From: CAYSSJ01 sp964433675
Lineage (GTDB): Bacteria; Cloacimonadota; Cloacimonadia; Cloacimonadales; TCS61
Assembly: GCA_964433675.1 (NCBI GenBank)
Contig: CAYSSJ010000008.1
Coordinates: 46,592 to 110,591, forward strand
Reading direction: 5' to 3'
DNA: 64,000 nucleotides
Positions 34,377 to 44,491 of this stretch are shown in pieces (within the stretch, counting starts at the first letter, position 1; each line of letters begins with the position of its first letter). The translations under genes and the position numbers were made by a program. The notes under the pieces are model-generated. The model had not been told where the DNA came from, did no database searches, and saw nothing but the letters and a program-made list of their open reading frames with translations.

Positions 34377-36146
34377 TTGTCTGTAACTATAAAAATTGGA
34401 CTTGCAAGTTGTGGGTTGGCTGCTGGCGCTCAGGAAATCTATGATGCTGCGGAAAAATATCGGAAAAATAAGAAAGCCGCTGTCGAATTGCAGAAGACTG
34501 CCTGCATCGGTTTCTGCTTTGCCGAACCACTGATGGAACTTATCTCATCTGATGGTAATTCTATCACCTATTGTAATGTAACGCCGGAGAAGGTCGATAA
34601 ACTCGTCGATAGTTTCTTAGCTGAAAAACCGATCGAAGAAGATATTATTCTCTCCAATTATAAGCTAGGAAGCGAAAATGACAATATAGAAAATCAGACA
34701 CGGATCGTGCTGCGCAATTGCGGACATATAGATCCGGAATCTATCGCAGACTATATGGGAAACAACGGCTATAAAGCATTGGAGAAGGTAATAACTGCAA
34801 ACGATCGGCAAAAGATAATCGATGAGATCAAAGAATCCGGTCTGCGCGGACGTGGTGGAGCCGGCTTTCCTACCGGGCTCAAATGGCAATTTGCTTACAA
34901 TGCCAAAAGTGATACAAAATACATTATCTGTAATGCAGACGAGGGCGATCCGGGAGCATTTATGGATCGCAGTATTTTGGAAGGTGACCCTCACAGCGTC
35001 ATCGAAGGGATGATAATAGCTGCTTATGCTATTGGTGCCAGCGCAGGTTATGTCTATTGCAGAGCTGAGTATCCACTGGCAGTCAAAAGATTGAAGCTCG
35101 CCATCAAAGAAGCGGAAGAGAGAGGCTTTTTGGGTAAGAGTATCCTCAAATCCAATTTTGATTTTTCCATCAACATAAAAGAAGGTGCCGGCGCTTTCGT
35201 ATGCGGTGAAGAGACGGCGCTGATGGCATCTATAGAAGGTAAAAGAGGGATGCCCCGGATCAGACCACCCTTCCCGGCTCAATCCGGTTTGTGGAAATAT
35301 CCTACCAATATAAATAATGTTGAGACTTTTGCCAATATCGCCTGGATCATCCTGAATGGAGCGGATAAGTATGCTGGCTTGGGAACCGAAAAGAGTAAAG
35401 GCACCAAAGTTTTTGCCTTAGCCGGTAAGATAAAGAATAGCGGACTGATAGAAGTGCCGATGGGAATGAAACTCCATGATGTGATCTACAAAGTAGGCGG
35501 CGGCATGAAAACAGAGAAACCGTTCAAAGGTGTTCAGCTTGGAGGTCCTTCGGGTGGTTGTCTGCCTGCCGAACTTCTAGAAACCCCCGTAGATTACGAA
35601 TCTATCAATCGCACCGGTGCCATAATGGGCTCGGGTGGTATGGTGGTGATGGATACAGATACTTGTATGATAGATATTGCCAAGTTTTTTCTCAATTTCA
35701 CCCAAAACGAATCTTGTGGTAAGTGTACTTTCTGCAGGATAGGAACCAAAAGGATGTTGGAGATCCTCACTCGTATCACCGAGGGAGAAGGAACAATGGA
35801 AGACATAGATACACTGGAAGAATTAGCCGAGAATATCTCTCGCGGCTCTTTGTGCGGACTGGGTCAGACAGCGCCCAATCCGGTCCTCACTACCCTCAGG
35901 TACTTCAAAGATGAGTATATGGCACATATCAAAGATAAGCAATGTCCGGCCGGGGTTTGCACAAAACTGCTGAAATATGAGATAATCGCTGAGAATTGTA
36001 TTGGCTGTACAGCATGTAAACGGGTTTGCCCGACATCTTGTATTAGTGGCGAACCGAAAAAAATCCACAAAATCGATCAAACTCAATGCATTAAATGCGG
36101 TGCTTGTTTCAAAGCATGTAAGTTTAATGCTATAAAAAAATCTTGA
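34377..36146 (+). CDS. NuoF/HydB-like flavoprotein subunit with extra Fe-S domains
   Basis: 589 residues, starting at TTG after AAGGGGGAA. Domains in order: an N-terminal thioredoxin-like [2Fe-2S] part (C12, C43, C47, C66); the FMN site GRGGAGFPTGLKW; the NADH region AFVCGEETALMASIEGKRG; and the [4Fe-4S] motif ESCGKCTFCRIG with a later SLCGLGQ. The C-terminal two-cluster ferredoxin (CIGCTACKRVCP and CIKCGACFKACK) is the pattern of HydB/HndC subunits, longer than plain NuoF. It is expected to bind NAD(H) and FMN and split electrons together with the neighbouring subunits. Confidence 0.9.
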   Translation: MSVTIKIGLASCGLAAGAQEIYDAAEKYRKNKKAAVELQKTACIGFCFAEPLMELISSDGNSITYCNVTPEKVDKLVDSFLAEKPIEEDIILSNYKLGSENDNIENQTRIVLRNCGHIDPESIADYMGNNGYKALEKVITANDRQKIIDEIKESGLRGRGGAGFPTGLKWQFAYNAKSDTKYIICNADEGDPGAFMDRSILEGDPHSVIEGMIIAAYAIGASAGYVYCRAEYPLAVKRLKLAIKEAEERGFLGKSILKSNFDFSINIKEGAGAFVCGEETALMASIEGKRGMPRIRPPFPAQSGLWKYPTNINNVETFANIAWIILNGADKYAGLGTEKSKGTKVFALAGKIKNSGLIEVPMGMKLHDVIYKVGGGMKTEKPFKGVQLGGPSGGCLPAELLETPVDYESINRTGAIMGSGGMVVMDTDTCMIDIAKFFLNFTQNESCGKCTFCRIGTKRMLEILTRITEGEGTMEDIDTLEELAENISRGSLCGLGQTAPNPVLTTLRYFKDEYMAHIKDKQCPAGVCTKLLKYEIIAENCIGCTACKRVCPTSCISGEPKKIHKIDQTQCIKCGACFKACKFNAIKKS

Positions 36147-36160
36147 AAAGGGATGACGTT

Positions 36161-39100
36161 ATGATATCTATAAATTTAAATGGTAGCAAAATCAATACGA
36201 CGGAAGGTAAAACCATATTGGAAGTAGCCAAGGAAAACGGGATCGAGATCCCTACTCTTTGTCATGATGAAGAATTATCGCCTTTTGGATCATGTTGGGT
36301 CTGTGCTGTTCAAATAGTAGGAAGGCGCGGATTTGTTACTGCATGTGGTACGGAAGTGAGCGATGGTATGGAGATCATCACCGAATCATCCGAGGTGAGA
36401 GCTGCCCGTAAGATGGCGCTTGAGTTGTTGCTTTCCGATCACTATGCCGACTGTGAAGCACCTTGCAAGCTTGCCTGTCCGGACAGAGTAGATGTGCAAA
36501 CCTATGTCTCCCTAATAGCGAATGGTGAATATCACGAAGCAGTGAAAGTGATCAAAGAGACTCTGCCGATGCCGTTGTCTATCGGAAGAGTATGCCCCGC
36601 ATTTTGTGAGGATGAATGTCGTCGCTCACTAGTAGAAGATCCTCTGGCGATCCGTCAATTGAAACGTTACTGTGCAGATCATGACATTTTTGACAGATGG
36701 CAATACACGCCACCGAAGATGCCCAAGAAAAACAAATCGGTCGCTATCGTTGGTGGTGGTCCTTCCGGTTTGACCTGTGGTTATTATCTTTCTAACAATG
36801 GCTACGATGTAAAAGTTTATGAAGCGGCTCCTCAAGCAGGTGGTTGGTTACGTTATGGCATCCCCGAATATCGTCTTCCCAAAAAGATTCTCGACAAAGA
36901 AATCGAGTTGATGTGTAAAAATGGGATGAGCATCCAAACAGGTGTGAATGTAGGGAAAGATATCACCCTCAAGCAACTGTATGAAGACTTCGATGCTCTA
37001 TATTTGGCAATTGGCGCTCAAAAAGCTGTACCGATGAAAGTGAAAGGTGACGATCTGAAAGGGTGCTATCTCGGAGTTGATTATCTAAAAGCAGTCGCTC
37101 TGGGCAAAAAAGTGAGTTTGGGTAAGAAAGTGGCAGTAGTAGGTGGAGGTAACACAGCTATAGACTGTGCTCGTACCGCCAGACGTAGCGGCGCAGATGT
37201 AACACTTGTCTACAGACGTACCCGCAAAGAAATGCCGGCAGAGGCTTATGAAGTTGATGCCGCCGAGGAAGAAGGCGTCAAATTTCACTTTCTCACAAAC
37301 CCGGTAGAATATATCGGTGCGAAAAACAAACTGAAAACCATCAAGCTGGAGAAGATGAAACTAGGCGAACCGGATGACAGTGGTCGTCGACGTCCGGAAC
37401 CGACCGGCGAATTCTTCACCGAAGCATATACTTCCGTTATTGCAGCTATATCTCAGATACCGGATGTAGATTTCCTTACCGAAGATGCCAATCGTCTGGG
37501 AAAAGAAGGGCTCAAACTTACACGCTGGCTCACTGCTGAAGTGGACGAACAGACTATGTTTACCGGTATAGACAGAGTTTTTGCCGGCGGTGATTTTCAA
37601 CGAGGACCTGCCACAGCTATAGAAGCGATAGCTGATGGCAGATTGGCTGCCGAAGCGATAGATCGCTATCTTTCCGGTAAGATGATGATGGATATTTCCA
37701 ACATATTCACTTCCCAAAAAGCCAAAAAAATTGATGAAATCGACCCGACAGAATATGAACAATATGAAAAAATAGCCAAACTGAAAATGCCGGAACTCGA
37801 CGCTGAAGCGAGAATCAAATCACATGATGAAGTAGAGCTCGGTTTTTCTGACGATGATGCCAAAATAGAGGCAGAACGCTGCTTGGAATGCGGTTGTCAG
37901 GTAAATACACATTGCGATCTGCGCGATTATGCCACCGATTATAAAATCGATGTTGAACTATTTATGGGAGATAAAAACAGACACCCTATCGATGAATCTC
38001 ATCCGTTTATTCTGCGTGATGCCAACAAATGTATCAAATGCGGACGCTGTGTGCGTATCTGTGCTGAAGTTCAAGGTCCGGGAGTACTCGGTTATATTTA
38101 TCGTGGCTTTGTAACCTATGTGGCGCCGGAGCTGGGAGAAAGTCTTACCAAAACCGAATGCGAAGCTTGTGGTAAATGTATCGAAGTCTGTCCGGTAGGT
38201 GCGCTGGTTCCCCGCAATCTAAACTATAAACTAAATCCGCACCAAACTGATAGGATCACGCAAAATTGCGGTCTTTGCAGTAACGGCTGCGAAATCGATA
38301 TCAATATCCAGTCCGGTAGAATCACTACCATTACACCGGCGGAGAATTCCAAATACCAAAGAGATCTCTGCTTCCATGGCAAATTCGGCTGGCAGGTGTT
38401 TGACAATTTCAACAGACTGAAAAAACCTCTGTTGAAACATGAGACAATGAAAAATTGGGACAAGTTTCTCGAATGTTGGCAGGAATTCAAAACCAATAAG
38501 GAGATGAATTCTTATTTAAAGGAGAAGTTGGATCAAGCCGATTCGAAACATATCTACATCTCCGGTGATGTAACCAATGAAGAGATGCTACTGATGAAAA
38601 CCATCGCTTCTTCTATGGGAGCCGAAATATCATCCCTGTCTTACTATCGATCTTTTGTAGAGAAATTCTACAATACCAAACTATTACCGAAGAATCAGGA
38701 AGATATCGAAAAAGCCGAAACTATCGTATTGGTCGGTGATGTGAATCATACTCTGAAGATAAAAGCAAGGCAAGCTCAAAGAAACGGCAAGAAACTTGTT
38801 ATCATCTCGAAAGATAAGAAAGAGTTCAACAAATATGCCGATGTTCTACTCAATGAGGACCCGATAAACGATACACTCGAACGCATCTTAGATTATTACA
38901 ATGATGAAGATGAGATAGCTTCTGAAGAAGTGATGGAAGAGAGACCCTCGCCGATAGAACTCGATCTTCCAGAAAAAACCTTGTTTATCTACAACAAAGA
39001 TGAATTCTCAGAAGAGACGATGTGGAATCTATGGATGTTGGGAGCTATCGTGTGCGATTTTGAGACAGGCTCGGGTATTTGGCCTACCACTAGCATAAAT

Positions 39101-39628
39101 AACTTTATCGGACTGCTGAAAAACAAGATAAAACCGGGTATCCCCAAACTGTCCGATTTTGTCGTCCTCTATGGCGAATTACCTTGTGAAGAGCAAAAAA
39201 AACGCATCCGAAACAGTCAGTTCATACTCTCGTTCACTACACATTTGGACGAACTCGATCCCGCTCATATGGTTTTTCCCAAACCATCTTATCTAGAGAT
39301 CAAAGGAACAGCTTTTGCCAATGACGGACAGAAACTGGATTTCAAAAATCCGACCACGTCCAGATCTTTCAGAAAGATCCTGAGTCTGTTTTATGATCTT
39401 GAGCTTATCAACAAAGAGCAAAAGTCGGAAGAATATTGGCGTAAGCAAGCTGAACATATAGCAGAATTTGAGAACAACCCACTTTCAAGTTTGGAATTGG
39501 TCGACAGTCTTTCATCTATGGACAAAGTTGATTTCAGCAAGCCTAAGATTCGCAGTATCCACAAAAATCTAATCAATAAGCTTAAGAAAATGGCGAAATC
39601 TAATGGTGAGAAAAATAAAGATATATAA
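36161..39628 (+). CDS. NuoG/GltD hybrid oxidoreductase subunit with long C-terminal extension (Stn-like)
   Basis: 1155 residues. N-terminal [2Fe-2S] (C34, C45, C48, C62), NuoG-type His-Cys cluster (H94, C98, C102, C106), then a GltD/NfnB-like module. That module has C145/C149/C153, FAD motif VAIVGGGPSGLTC (194-206), NAD(P) motif VAVVGGGNTAIDC (324-336) and YRRTRKEMPA, which favours NADP. Two [4Fe-4S] motifs follow near 623 and 667, then a formate-dehydrogenase-like CGLCSNGCEIDI near 703. The last 440 residues match no catalytic motif. I chose the ATG at 36161; a TTG at 36143 overlaps the upstream stop. The best comparison is the Sporomusa-type electron-bifurcating transhydrogenase. Confidence 0.75.
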   Translation: MISINLNGSKINTTEGKTILEVAKENGIEIPTLCHDEELSPFGSCWVCAVQIVGRRGFVTACGTEVSDGMEIITESSEVRAARKMALELLLSDHYADCEAPCKLACPDRVDVQTYVSLIANGEYHEAVKVIKETLPMPLSIGRVCPAFCEDECRRSLVEDPLAIRQLKRYCADHDIFDRWQYTPPKMPKKNKSVAIVGGGPSGLTCGYYLSNNGYDVKVYEAAPQAGGWLRYGIPEYRLPKKILDKEIELMCKNGMSIQTGVNVGKDITLKQLYEDFDALYLAIGAQKAVPMKVKGDDLKGCYLGVDYLKAVALGKKVSLGKKVAVVGGGNTAIDCARTARRSGADVTLVYRRTRKEMPAEAYEVDAAEEEGVKFHFLTNPVEYIGAKNKLKTIKLEKMKLGEPDDSGRRRPEPTGEFFTEAYTSVIAAISQIPDVDFLTEDANRLGKEGLKLTRWLTAEVDEQTMFTGIDRVFAGGDFQRGPATAIEAIADGRLAAEAIDRYLSGKMMMDISNIFTSQKAKKIDEIDPTEYEQYEKIAKLKMPELDAEARIKSHDEVELGFSDDDAKIEAERCLECGCQVNTHCDLRDYATDYKIDVELFMGDKNRHPIDESHPFILRDANKCIKCGRCVRICAEVQGPGVLGYIYRGFVTYVAPELGESLTKTECEACGKCIEVCPVGALVPRNLNYKLNPHQTDRITQNCGLCSNGCEIDINIQSGRITTITPAENSKYQRDLCFHGKFGWQVFDNFNRLKKPLLKHETMKNWDKFLECWQEFKTNKEMNSYLKEKLDQADSKHIYISGDVTNEEMLLMKTIASSMGAEISSLSYYRSFVEKFYNTKLLPKNQEDIEKAETIVLVGDVNHTLKIKARQAQRNGKKLVIISKDKKEFNKYADVLLNEDPINDTLERILDYYNDEDEIASEEVMEERPSPIELDLPEKTLFIYNKDEFSEETMWNLWMLGAIVCDFETGSGIWPTTSINNFIGLLKNKIKPGIPKLSDFVVLYGELPCEEQKKRIRNSQFILSFTTHLDELDPAHMVFPKPSYLEIKGTAFANDGQKLDFKNPTTSRSFRKILSLFYDLELINKEQKSEEYWRKQAEHIAEFENNPLSSLELVDSLSSMDKVDFSKPKIRSIHKNLINKLKKMAKSNGEKNKDI

Positions 39629-39633
39629 ATTGA

Positions 39634-39661
39634 TTGACAGTGTAGTCACTTTAAAAATTAT
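39634..39661 (+). promoter_or_regulatory. candidate promoter for rpmE
   Basis: TTGACA (39634-39639) is followed after 16 bases by AATTAT (39656-39661), or after 19 bases by TATGTC, 43 bp upstream of the rpmE start. The -35 box is consensus; the -10 box is weak. Confidence 0.35.
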
Positions 39662-39704
39662 GTCTTTATAAAGATATGATTATTAAGATGAGGAGTGATA
39701 GATA

Positions 39705-39914
39705 ATGAAAAAAGGAATTCATCCGAAGTATGAGAAGGTCACTGTAACATGTGCCTGTGGGAATACTTTTGAAACTCGATCGACCAGCGACAAGTTAAAA
39801 GTAGAAGTTTGCTCAAATTGCCATCCTTTCTACACGGGTAAACAGCGTGTGATGGCTAAAAAAGGTAGAGTAGAGAAATTCAAGCAGAAATATCAAAAGA
39901 ACGATAAAAATTAG
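39705..39914 (+). CDS. rpmE: 50S ribosomal protein L31 (zinc-binding type)
   Basis: 69 residues. [26 protein letters not shown] and [14 protein letters not shown] are the L31 signature. The CxC and CxxC pairs mark the zinc-containing paralogue. It is transcribed alone between a candidate promoter and a strong terminator. Confidence 0.97.
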   Translation: MKKGIHPKYEKVTVTCACGNTFETRSTSDKLKVEVCSNCHPFYTGKQRVMAKKGRVEKFKQKYQKNDKN

Positions 39915-39931
39915 TTTCGAAATGAGAATAT

Positions 39932-39968
39932 GCACCACAACAAGATTTGGTTGTGGTGCTATTTTTTT
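39932..39968 (+). terminator. intrinsic terminator after rpmE
   Basis: GCACCACAAC (39932-39941) pairs perfectly with GTTGTGGTGC (39950-39959) around an 8-base loop, followed by TATTTTTTT. It lies 17 bp after the rpmE stop and just before the DUF1385 gene's ribosome site. Confidence 0.93.
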
Positions 39969-39980
39969 GGAGTTGTCTAG

Positions 39981-40928
39981 ATGAAAAAAAGGATAGAGAT
40001 CGGTGGGCAGGCTGTTATAGAAGGCGTGATGATGAGAGGTCCCGAATATATCGCTACTGCCATACGCCGAAAAGATGATAGCATCGAAATTAAGCGTGAA
40101 CCTTTTGTGAGCATCACCAAAAGGAACAAAGTTTTGGGTTTACCGATCATACGCGGATTTGTCTCGTTGATCGAAATGTTGATTATCGGCATCAAAACGC
40201 TGAATTTCTCTGCCACTCGTGCCGAATTGGATTTTCAGGATGAGAAGAAGAAAAAAAAGAGCAAAATCATGGAAAACATCGAGACATTCTTTAGTTATGT
40301 TCTCGCTTTCGGACTGGCTTTTCTCTTGTTCGCATACCTGCCTTATCAGATAGCGGAATGGTTGCAGCTGGGTAAGGAGAATGTTTTTTTCAATATATTT
40401 GCCGGTATCATTCGGATAATCTTTTTTGTCTTATATGTCTGGTTGATAAGCCATATCAAGGATATCAAGCGTGTGTTTGAATATCATGGAGCGGAGCATA
40501 AAAGTGTGTTTGCCTATGAATCTGATGCCGATCTGAAAGCGGAATTTATCCAAAAATTCTCTACCAAACATCCCCGCTGCGGAACTAGTTTCATCTTCTT
40601 AGTGCTTTTGATCTCGATTTTAGTTTTTTCTATCGTGGATACAATCTATTCCAATATATGGGGAGTACCTTCTGTATTTACCCGAATCGGTTATCATTTG
40701 CTCATGCTGCCGATAATCTCCGGTATCTCATACGAAATTCTGAAATTTTCCGGCAAACGGATAAATCATCCGCTAGTTAAGTTAATTACTTATCCAGGGA
40801 TGGCACTGCAGAATATCACGACCAAATCACCGGATGACAAGCAGATAGAAATCGCCTTGTTAGCAATGAAATCTGCTCTGGGAATTGAAATTGCGAATTG
40901 CGAAAATTGTCGCTTTTTAAAGGAATAA
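39981..40928 (+). CDS. DUF1385 (YqhQ-like) membrane protein
   Basis: 315 residues. [23 protein letters not shown] at the start, [32 protein letters not shown] and [17 protein letters not shown] are the conserved blocks of the DUF1385/YqhQ family, with four or five membrane helices between about 90 and 240. Function is unsettled. The gene is commonly found beside rpmE and prfA, as here. GGAG precedes the ATG and prfA follows after one base. Confidence 0.9.
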   Translation: MKKRIEIGGQAVIEGVMMRGPEYIATAIRRKDDSIEIKREPFVSITKRNKVLGLPIIRGFVSLIEMLIIGIKTLNFSATRAELDFQDEKKKKKSKIMENIETFFSYVLAFGLAFLLFAYLPYQIAEWLQLGKENVFFNIFAGIIRIIFFVLYVWLISHIKDIKRVFEYHGAEHKSVFAYESDADLKAEFIQKFSTKHPRCGTSFIFLVLLISILVFSIVDTIYSNIWGVPSVFTRIGYHLLMLPIISGISYEILKFSGKRINHPLVKLITYPGMALQNITTKSPDDKQIEIALLAMKSALGIEIANCENCRFLKE

Positions 40929-40929
40929 T

Positions 40930-41997
40930 ATGATACCTGAAGAAAAAATTCAACAGTTAACCGAAGAATTTGAAGAACTAAAAACTGAAGTTTCTGATCC
41001 TGCCAAGATTGCAGATCAACGTTATTATCGCAAGATAACCAAAAGATTCAAAGAACTGGATAAAATACTGCAAGTGTATGAAGAAGTGAACCAGATAAAA
41101 GAAACTATCGGCGAAAACAAAGAACTGATCCAACATGATAATGAGCCTGAATTGAAGGAAATGGCAAAACATGAAAATGAACTGCTGCAAAAAAAATTAG
41201 CTCGGAAGACAGAAATTCTAAAAGATCTGCTCGCTCCCAAAGATCCCAATGATGACAAAGATGCCATAGTTGAGATTCGTGCTGGGACAGGTGGTGAAGA
41301 AGCAGCTTTGTTTGTGGCCGATTTGTTTAAGATGTATTCGAATTACGCTGAGAAAAAGGGCTGGAAGCAAAATATTCTCTCCTCCAATCCGACTGGTGTT
41401 GGCGGATTTAAAGAGATAATTTTCTCATTATCAGGTGATAATGTTTATGGTAATATGCGATTCGAGAGTGGTGTTCATCGTGTCCAGCGCGTTCCGACAA
41501 CCGAATCTCAAGGGCGCGTCCATACCTCTGCCATATCAGTAGCAGTTCTCCCAGAAGCTGACGATATCGATATCGAGATAAACGACAACGACCTGAAGAT
41601 CGATGTATTTCGCTCTTCCGGACACGGCGGACAAAGTGTTAATACCACCGACTCCGCAGTCAGGATTACTCACTTACCTTCCGGATTGGTAGTTAGCTGC
41701 CAAGATGAAAAATCCCAGATCAAAAACAAAGCAAAAGCGATGAAAGTATTACGTTCCAGATTGCTGGATATGGAGATAGCCAAGCAAGAAGCTGAAATAG
41801 CCAGAGATCGTAAATCACAAGTCGGAACCGGCGACAGAAGTGCCAAAATCAGAACATACAACTTCCCACAATCTCGAGTTACTGATCATCGGATCAATCT
41901 GACATCCCATAATTTAAACAATATCCTACTCGGAGAAATCGATGAATTTATCGAGACACTCAAACTTGCCAGTAAAAACGAACAAATGAAGAGCTGA
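40930..41997 (+). CDS. prfA: peptide chain release factor 1
   Basis: 355 residues. The catalytic GGQ is in [24 protein letters not shown] (near residue 231). The [22 protein letters not shown] segment and the lack of the RF2-type SPFD region identify RF1, which reads UAA and UAG. GGQ glutamine would be methylated by PrmC, which is not in the window. The stop overlaps the next start (TGATG). Confidence 0.96.
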   Translation: MIPEEKIQQLTEEFEELKTEVSDPAKIADQRYYRKITKRFKELDKILQVYEEVNQIKETIGENKELIQHDNEPELKEMAKHENELLQKKLARKTEILKDLLAPKDPNDDKDAIVEIRAGTGGEEAALFVADLFKMYSNYAEKKGWKQNILSSNPTGVGGFKEIIFSLSGDNVYGNMRFESGVHRVQRVPTTESQGRVHTSAISVAVLPEADDIDIEINDNDLKIDVFRSSGHGGQSVNTTDSAVRITHLPSGLVVSCQDEKSQIKNKAKAMKVLRSRLLDMEIAKQEAEIARDRKSQVGTGDRSAKIRTYNFPQSRVTDHRINLTSHNLNNILLGEIDEFIETLKLASKNEQMKS

Positions 41998-43253
41998 TGA
42001 TAGTAATTTTATCGTTAATACTCATTGTAATCTTTTTTCTCCTATCGGCATTTTTCTCCGGTATAGAGACAGGGCTAGTCTCCTTGGATAAGATAAAACT
42101 GGAACAAGAATCCAAAACAAACAAGCGGAAAAACACTATCTATCAATTCCTAAAAACCCCTGATAACATATTCGGCACTACTTTGATCGGGAATAACATC
42201 TCGGTAGTTGTGCTTACCTCGGTCACAGTTTTCTTGATCAAACATCTAAACAAACAGTATGAAATGAATATTTCGAATACCACGATGACTCTTGCTCTCT
42301 CTATCTTGATTTTGATTTTTGCGGAAATGATCCCCAAAGCAATCTATAGAGACAAATCTTATCTGCTCGTCTCCAAGATGTTTCCTCTACTAAAATTCTT
42401 TTATCTGCTCTTTCGTCCATTTGTCAAAATTGTATCTCTCATCAATTCATTTTTTGTGCATATTCTCAAACTAAAAGAAAGAGGGAGCTACTTCAGCATT
42501 ACCCGCGATGATCTTTCCTATATGCTATCCGAAGCTGAAGATACGGGTGTGATCCATGAAGATCAAAGGGAGATGTTGGAAGAAGCATTGGAATTTACCG
42601 AACTAAAAGCTGAAAATGTAATGGTTCACCGTACCGATATCATCGCTTTGCACAAGGATATGAAAACACCAGAAATCCTTGAGATTGCTCAACGGGAATG
42701 TTTTACCAGATATCCAGTCTATGATGATGACTTGGATAATATCGTCGGGATGTTGATAATTTATGATTTGATGAAAGTGGCAGATAACAGGGAAATGAGA
42801 GCGAAAGATTTTGTGCGGGAGACTTTTTTTGCACCCGAGACCATGAATGTGAACACCTTGCTCACCGAGATGCAAACCAACAAAAAGAGCATGGCAATCA
42901 TCGTTGATGCTTTTGGCGGTACTGCCGGTTTGGTCACTGTAGAAGACATATTAGAAGAGATCGTCGGTGAGATAGAAGATGAATTTGATATCTCCAGTAA
43001 AAATGTGGAAGTTATAGGAGAAAATGAATATATAGTGCAGGGATTTGTAGAGATAGATTTCTTGAACGACCAATATGATTTGAATCTACCGGAAGGTGAT
43101 TACGAAACCATCGCCGGACTGGTCTTGGACAGATTAAGGCGCATCCCCACTTTGAATACAAAACTGAAGGTGGGTAGATGGAACTTGCAGATAATTCAAG
43201 TATCTACAAATAAAATCGAGAAAATAAAACTGAGTTTGGCTGAAGAGAAATGA
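41997..43253 (+). CDS. CNNM/CorC-family membrane transporter (DUF21, CBS pair, CorC_HlyC)
   Basis: 418 residues. DUF21/CNNM membrane domain (about 1-185, with FFSGIETGLVSLDKIKLEQ and GTTLIGNNISVVVLTS), two CBS repeats (about 200-325, MVHRTDIIALHKDM and IIVDAFGGTAGLVTVEDILEEIVGEIEDEFD), and a C-terminal CorC_HlyC domain (about 335-415). Family members bind Mg-ATP and are linked to Mg2+/Na+ transport; older haemolysin labels are misleading. It starts at the last base of prfA and overlaps guaD by 4 bp. Confidence 0.88.
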   Translation: MIVILSLILIVIFFLLSAFFSGIETGLVSLDKIKLEQESKTNKRKNTIYQFLKTPDNIFGTTLIGNNISVVVLTSVTVFLIKHLNKQYEMNISNTTMTLALSILILIFAEMIPKAIYRDKSYLLVSKMFPLLKFFYLLFRPFVKIVSLINSFFVHILKLKERGSYFSITRDDLSYMLSEAEDTGVIHEDQREMLEEALEFTELKAENVMVHRTDIIALHKDMKTPEILEIAQRECFTRYPVYDDDLDNIVGMLIIYDLMKVADNREMRAKDFVRETFFAPETMNVNTLLTEMQTNKKSMAIIVDAFGGTAGLVTVEDILEEIVGEIEDEFDISSKNVEVIGENEYIVQGFVEIDFLNDQYDLNLPEGDYETIAGLVLDRLRRIPTLNTKLKVGRWNLQIIQVSTNKIEKIKLSLAEEK

Positions 43254-44473
43254 AAGTAATAAAGACAAATGTTCTCAATCCGGTCGATAAATTTCAAATT
43301 GAATATCTACCTGAAGTATATCTCAGTGTCGAAGGAACAAAGATAAAGTCTATAGAAACTGTCATGCCAGAAAATATTCCCTATGAAGACCACACGGATT
43401 CGGTTTGCTTGCCGGGGCTTATAGATGCTCATACGCATCTCTCGCAATTCTATGTACGTGGAAAGCATAGTCACGATCTTCTGCAATGGTTGAATGACCA
43501 CATTTTTTTGGAAGAATTGAGATCTTCCAAGATAGAATATGCACGCAAACTAAGTGAAGATTTTTTCGAAGCTCTATTTAGAGTCGGTACTACCACAGCT
43601 GTCATCTACACAGCACCTTTCTACTCTGCTTGTGATATTGCCTTCGAAACTGCTAAAAAACTCGGTGCTCGGTCACTAATCGGTATGACTATGATGGATA
43701 CAAATTCACCAAGAGAACTCAGCCAAGATACCGATAAGGCAATAGAAGAGAGTATCCGACTTTGCGAAAACTGGCACGATAAAAATGGACTACTACAATA
43801 CATATTCAGCCCCAGATTTGCTCCTGTCTGTTCAGCAAAACTAATGCGGGAAATCTCCGATTATGCCAAATCGAACGAGATCTTCATCCAAACCCATCTC
43901 TCGGAAAATCTTGATGAGATCAAATGGGTGAAATCACTTTTCCCAGATTGTGCCAACTATACCGAAGTTTATGAAAAATATGGTTTGCTTACCGATAAAA
44001 CCTTGCTCGCCCATGTTATTCACATCAGCGACGAGGAGCTCCAACTTATCCAAAATCATGATAGCCGAGTAATCCATTGTCCGGACTCCAATTTTTTCCT
44101 CAAAAGCGGTGCTTTTTTATCTAAGAAATTTATCGACAATGACATGAAATTAGCTTTGGCATCCGATGTAGGAGCAGGAACGACGTTATCGATGTTCAAT
44201 GTTATGAAAATGAGCCTTTATCGTCAGGAAACCGATCAGATCATACCTGAGACTGCTTTTTATTATTCTACATTGGGAGCAGCACTCGCTCTTGATAAAG
44301 AGGAGTGTATCGGCTCGATCGAAAGTGGTAAACAAGCAGACTTTATCTTGATGCCGATAGAAGATATAGCTCACAAGACAGGTGAAGATATCCTATCAAA
44401 CTTGATCTATCTATGGCAGGAACATCCAATTTCTGCTACTTATATAGCAGGTAAATGTGTTTATGAAAAATAA
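43250..44473 (+). CDS. guaD: guanine deaminase
   Basis: 407 residues. LPGLIDAHTHLSQFYVRGK, with DLLQWLNDHIFLEE, is the guanine deaminase zinc region. QTHLSENLDEIKWV, LLAHVIHISDEELQLI, VIHCPDSNFFLKSGAF and ASDVGAGTTLSMFNVMKMSL continue the match in the order seen in human and bacterial GuaD. It converts guanine to xanthine and ammonia, binding one zinc. A close alternative is another chlorohydrolase/SsnA-type amidohydrolase. The FTCD gene follows after 18 bp, so the two may act in one nitrogen-salvage or purine-degradation route. Confidence 0.8.
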   Translation: MKVIKTNVLNPVDKFQIEYLPEVYLSVEGTKIKSIETVMPENIPYEDHTDSVCLPGLIDAHTHLSQFYVRGKHSHDLLQWLNDHIFLEELRSSKIEYARKLSEDFFEALFRVGTTTAVIYTAPFYSACDIAFETAKKLGARSLIGMTMMDTNSPRELSQDTDKAIEESIRLCENWHDKNGLLQYIFSPRFAPVCSAKLMREISDYAKSNEIFIQTHLSENLDEIKWVKSLFPDCANYTEVYEKYGLLTDKTLLAHVIHISDEELQLIQNHDSRVIHCPDSNFFLKSGAFLSKKFIDNDMKLALASDVGAGTTLSMFNVMKMSLYRQETDQIIPETAFYYSTLGAALALDKEECIGSIESGKQADFILMPIEDIAHKTGEDILSNLIYLWQEHPISATYIAGKCVYEK

Positions 44474-44491
44474 TAATCGTGGAGGTAAGTT

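Noticed and set aside
36161..39628. Assignment as an FeFe-hydrogenase or active formate dehydrogenase subunit
   Set aside because: No H-cluster cysteine motifs and no convincing molybdopterin- or selenocysteine-site pattern could be found in the chain.
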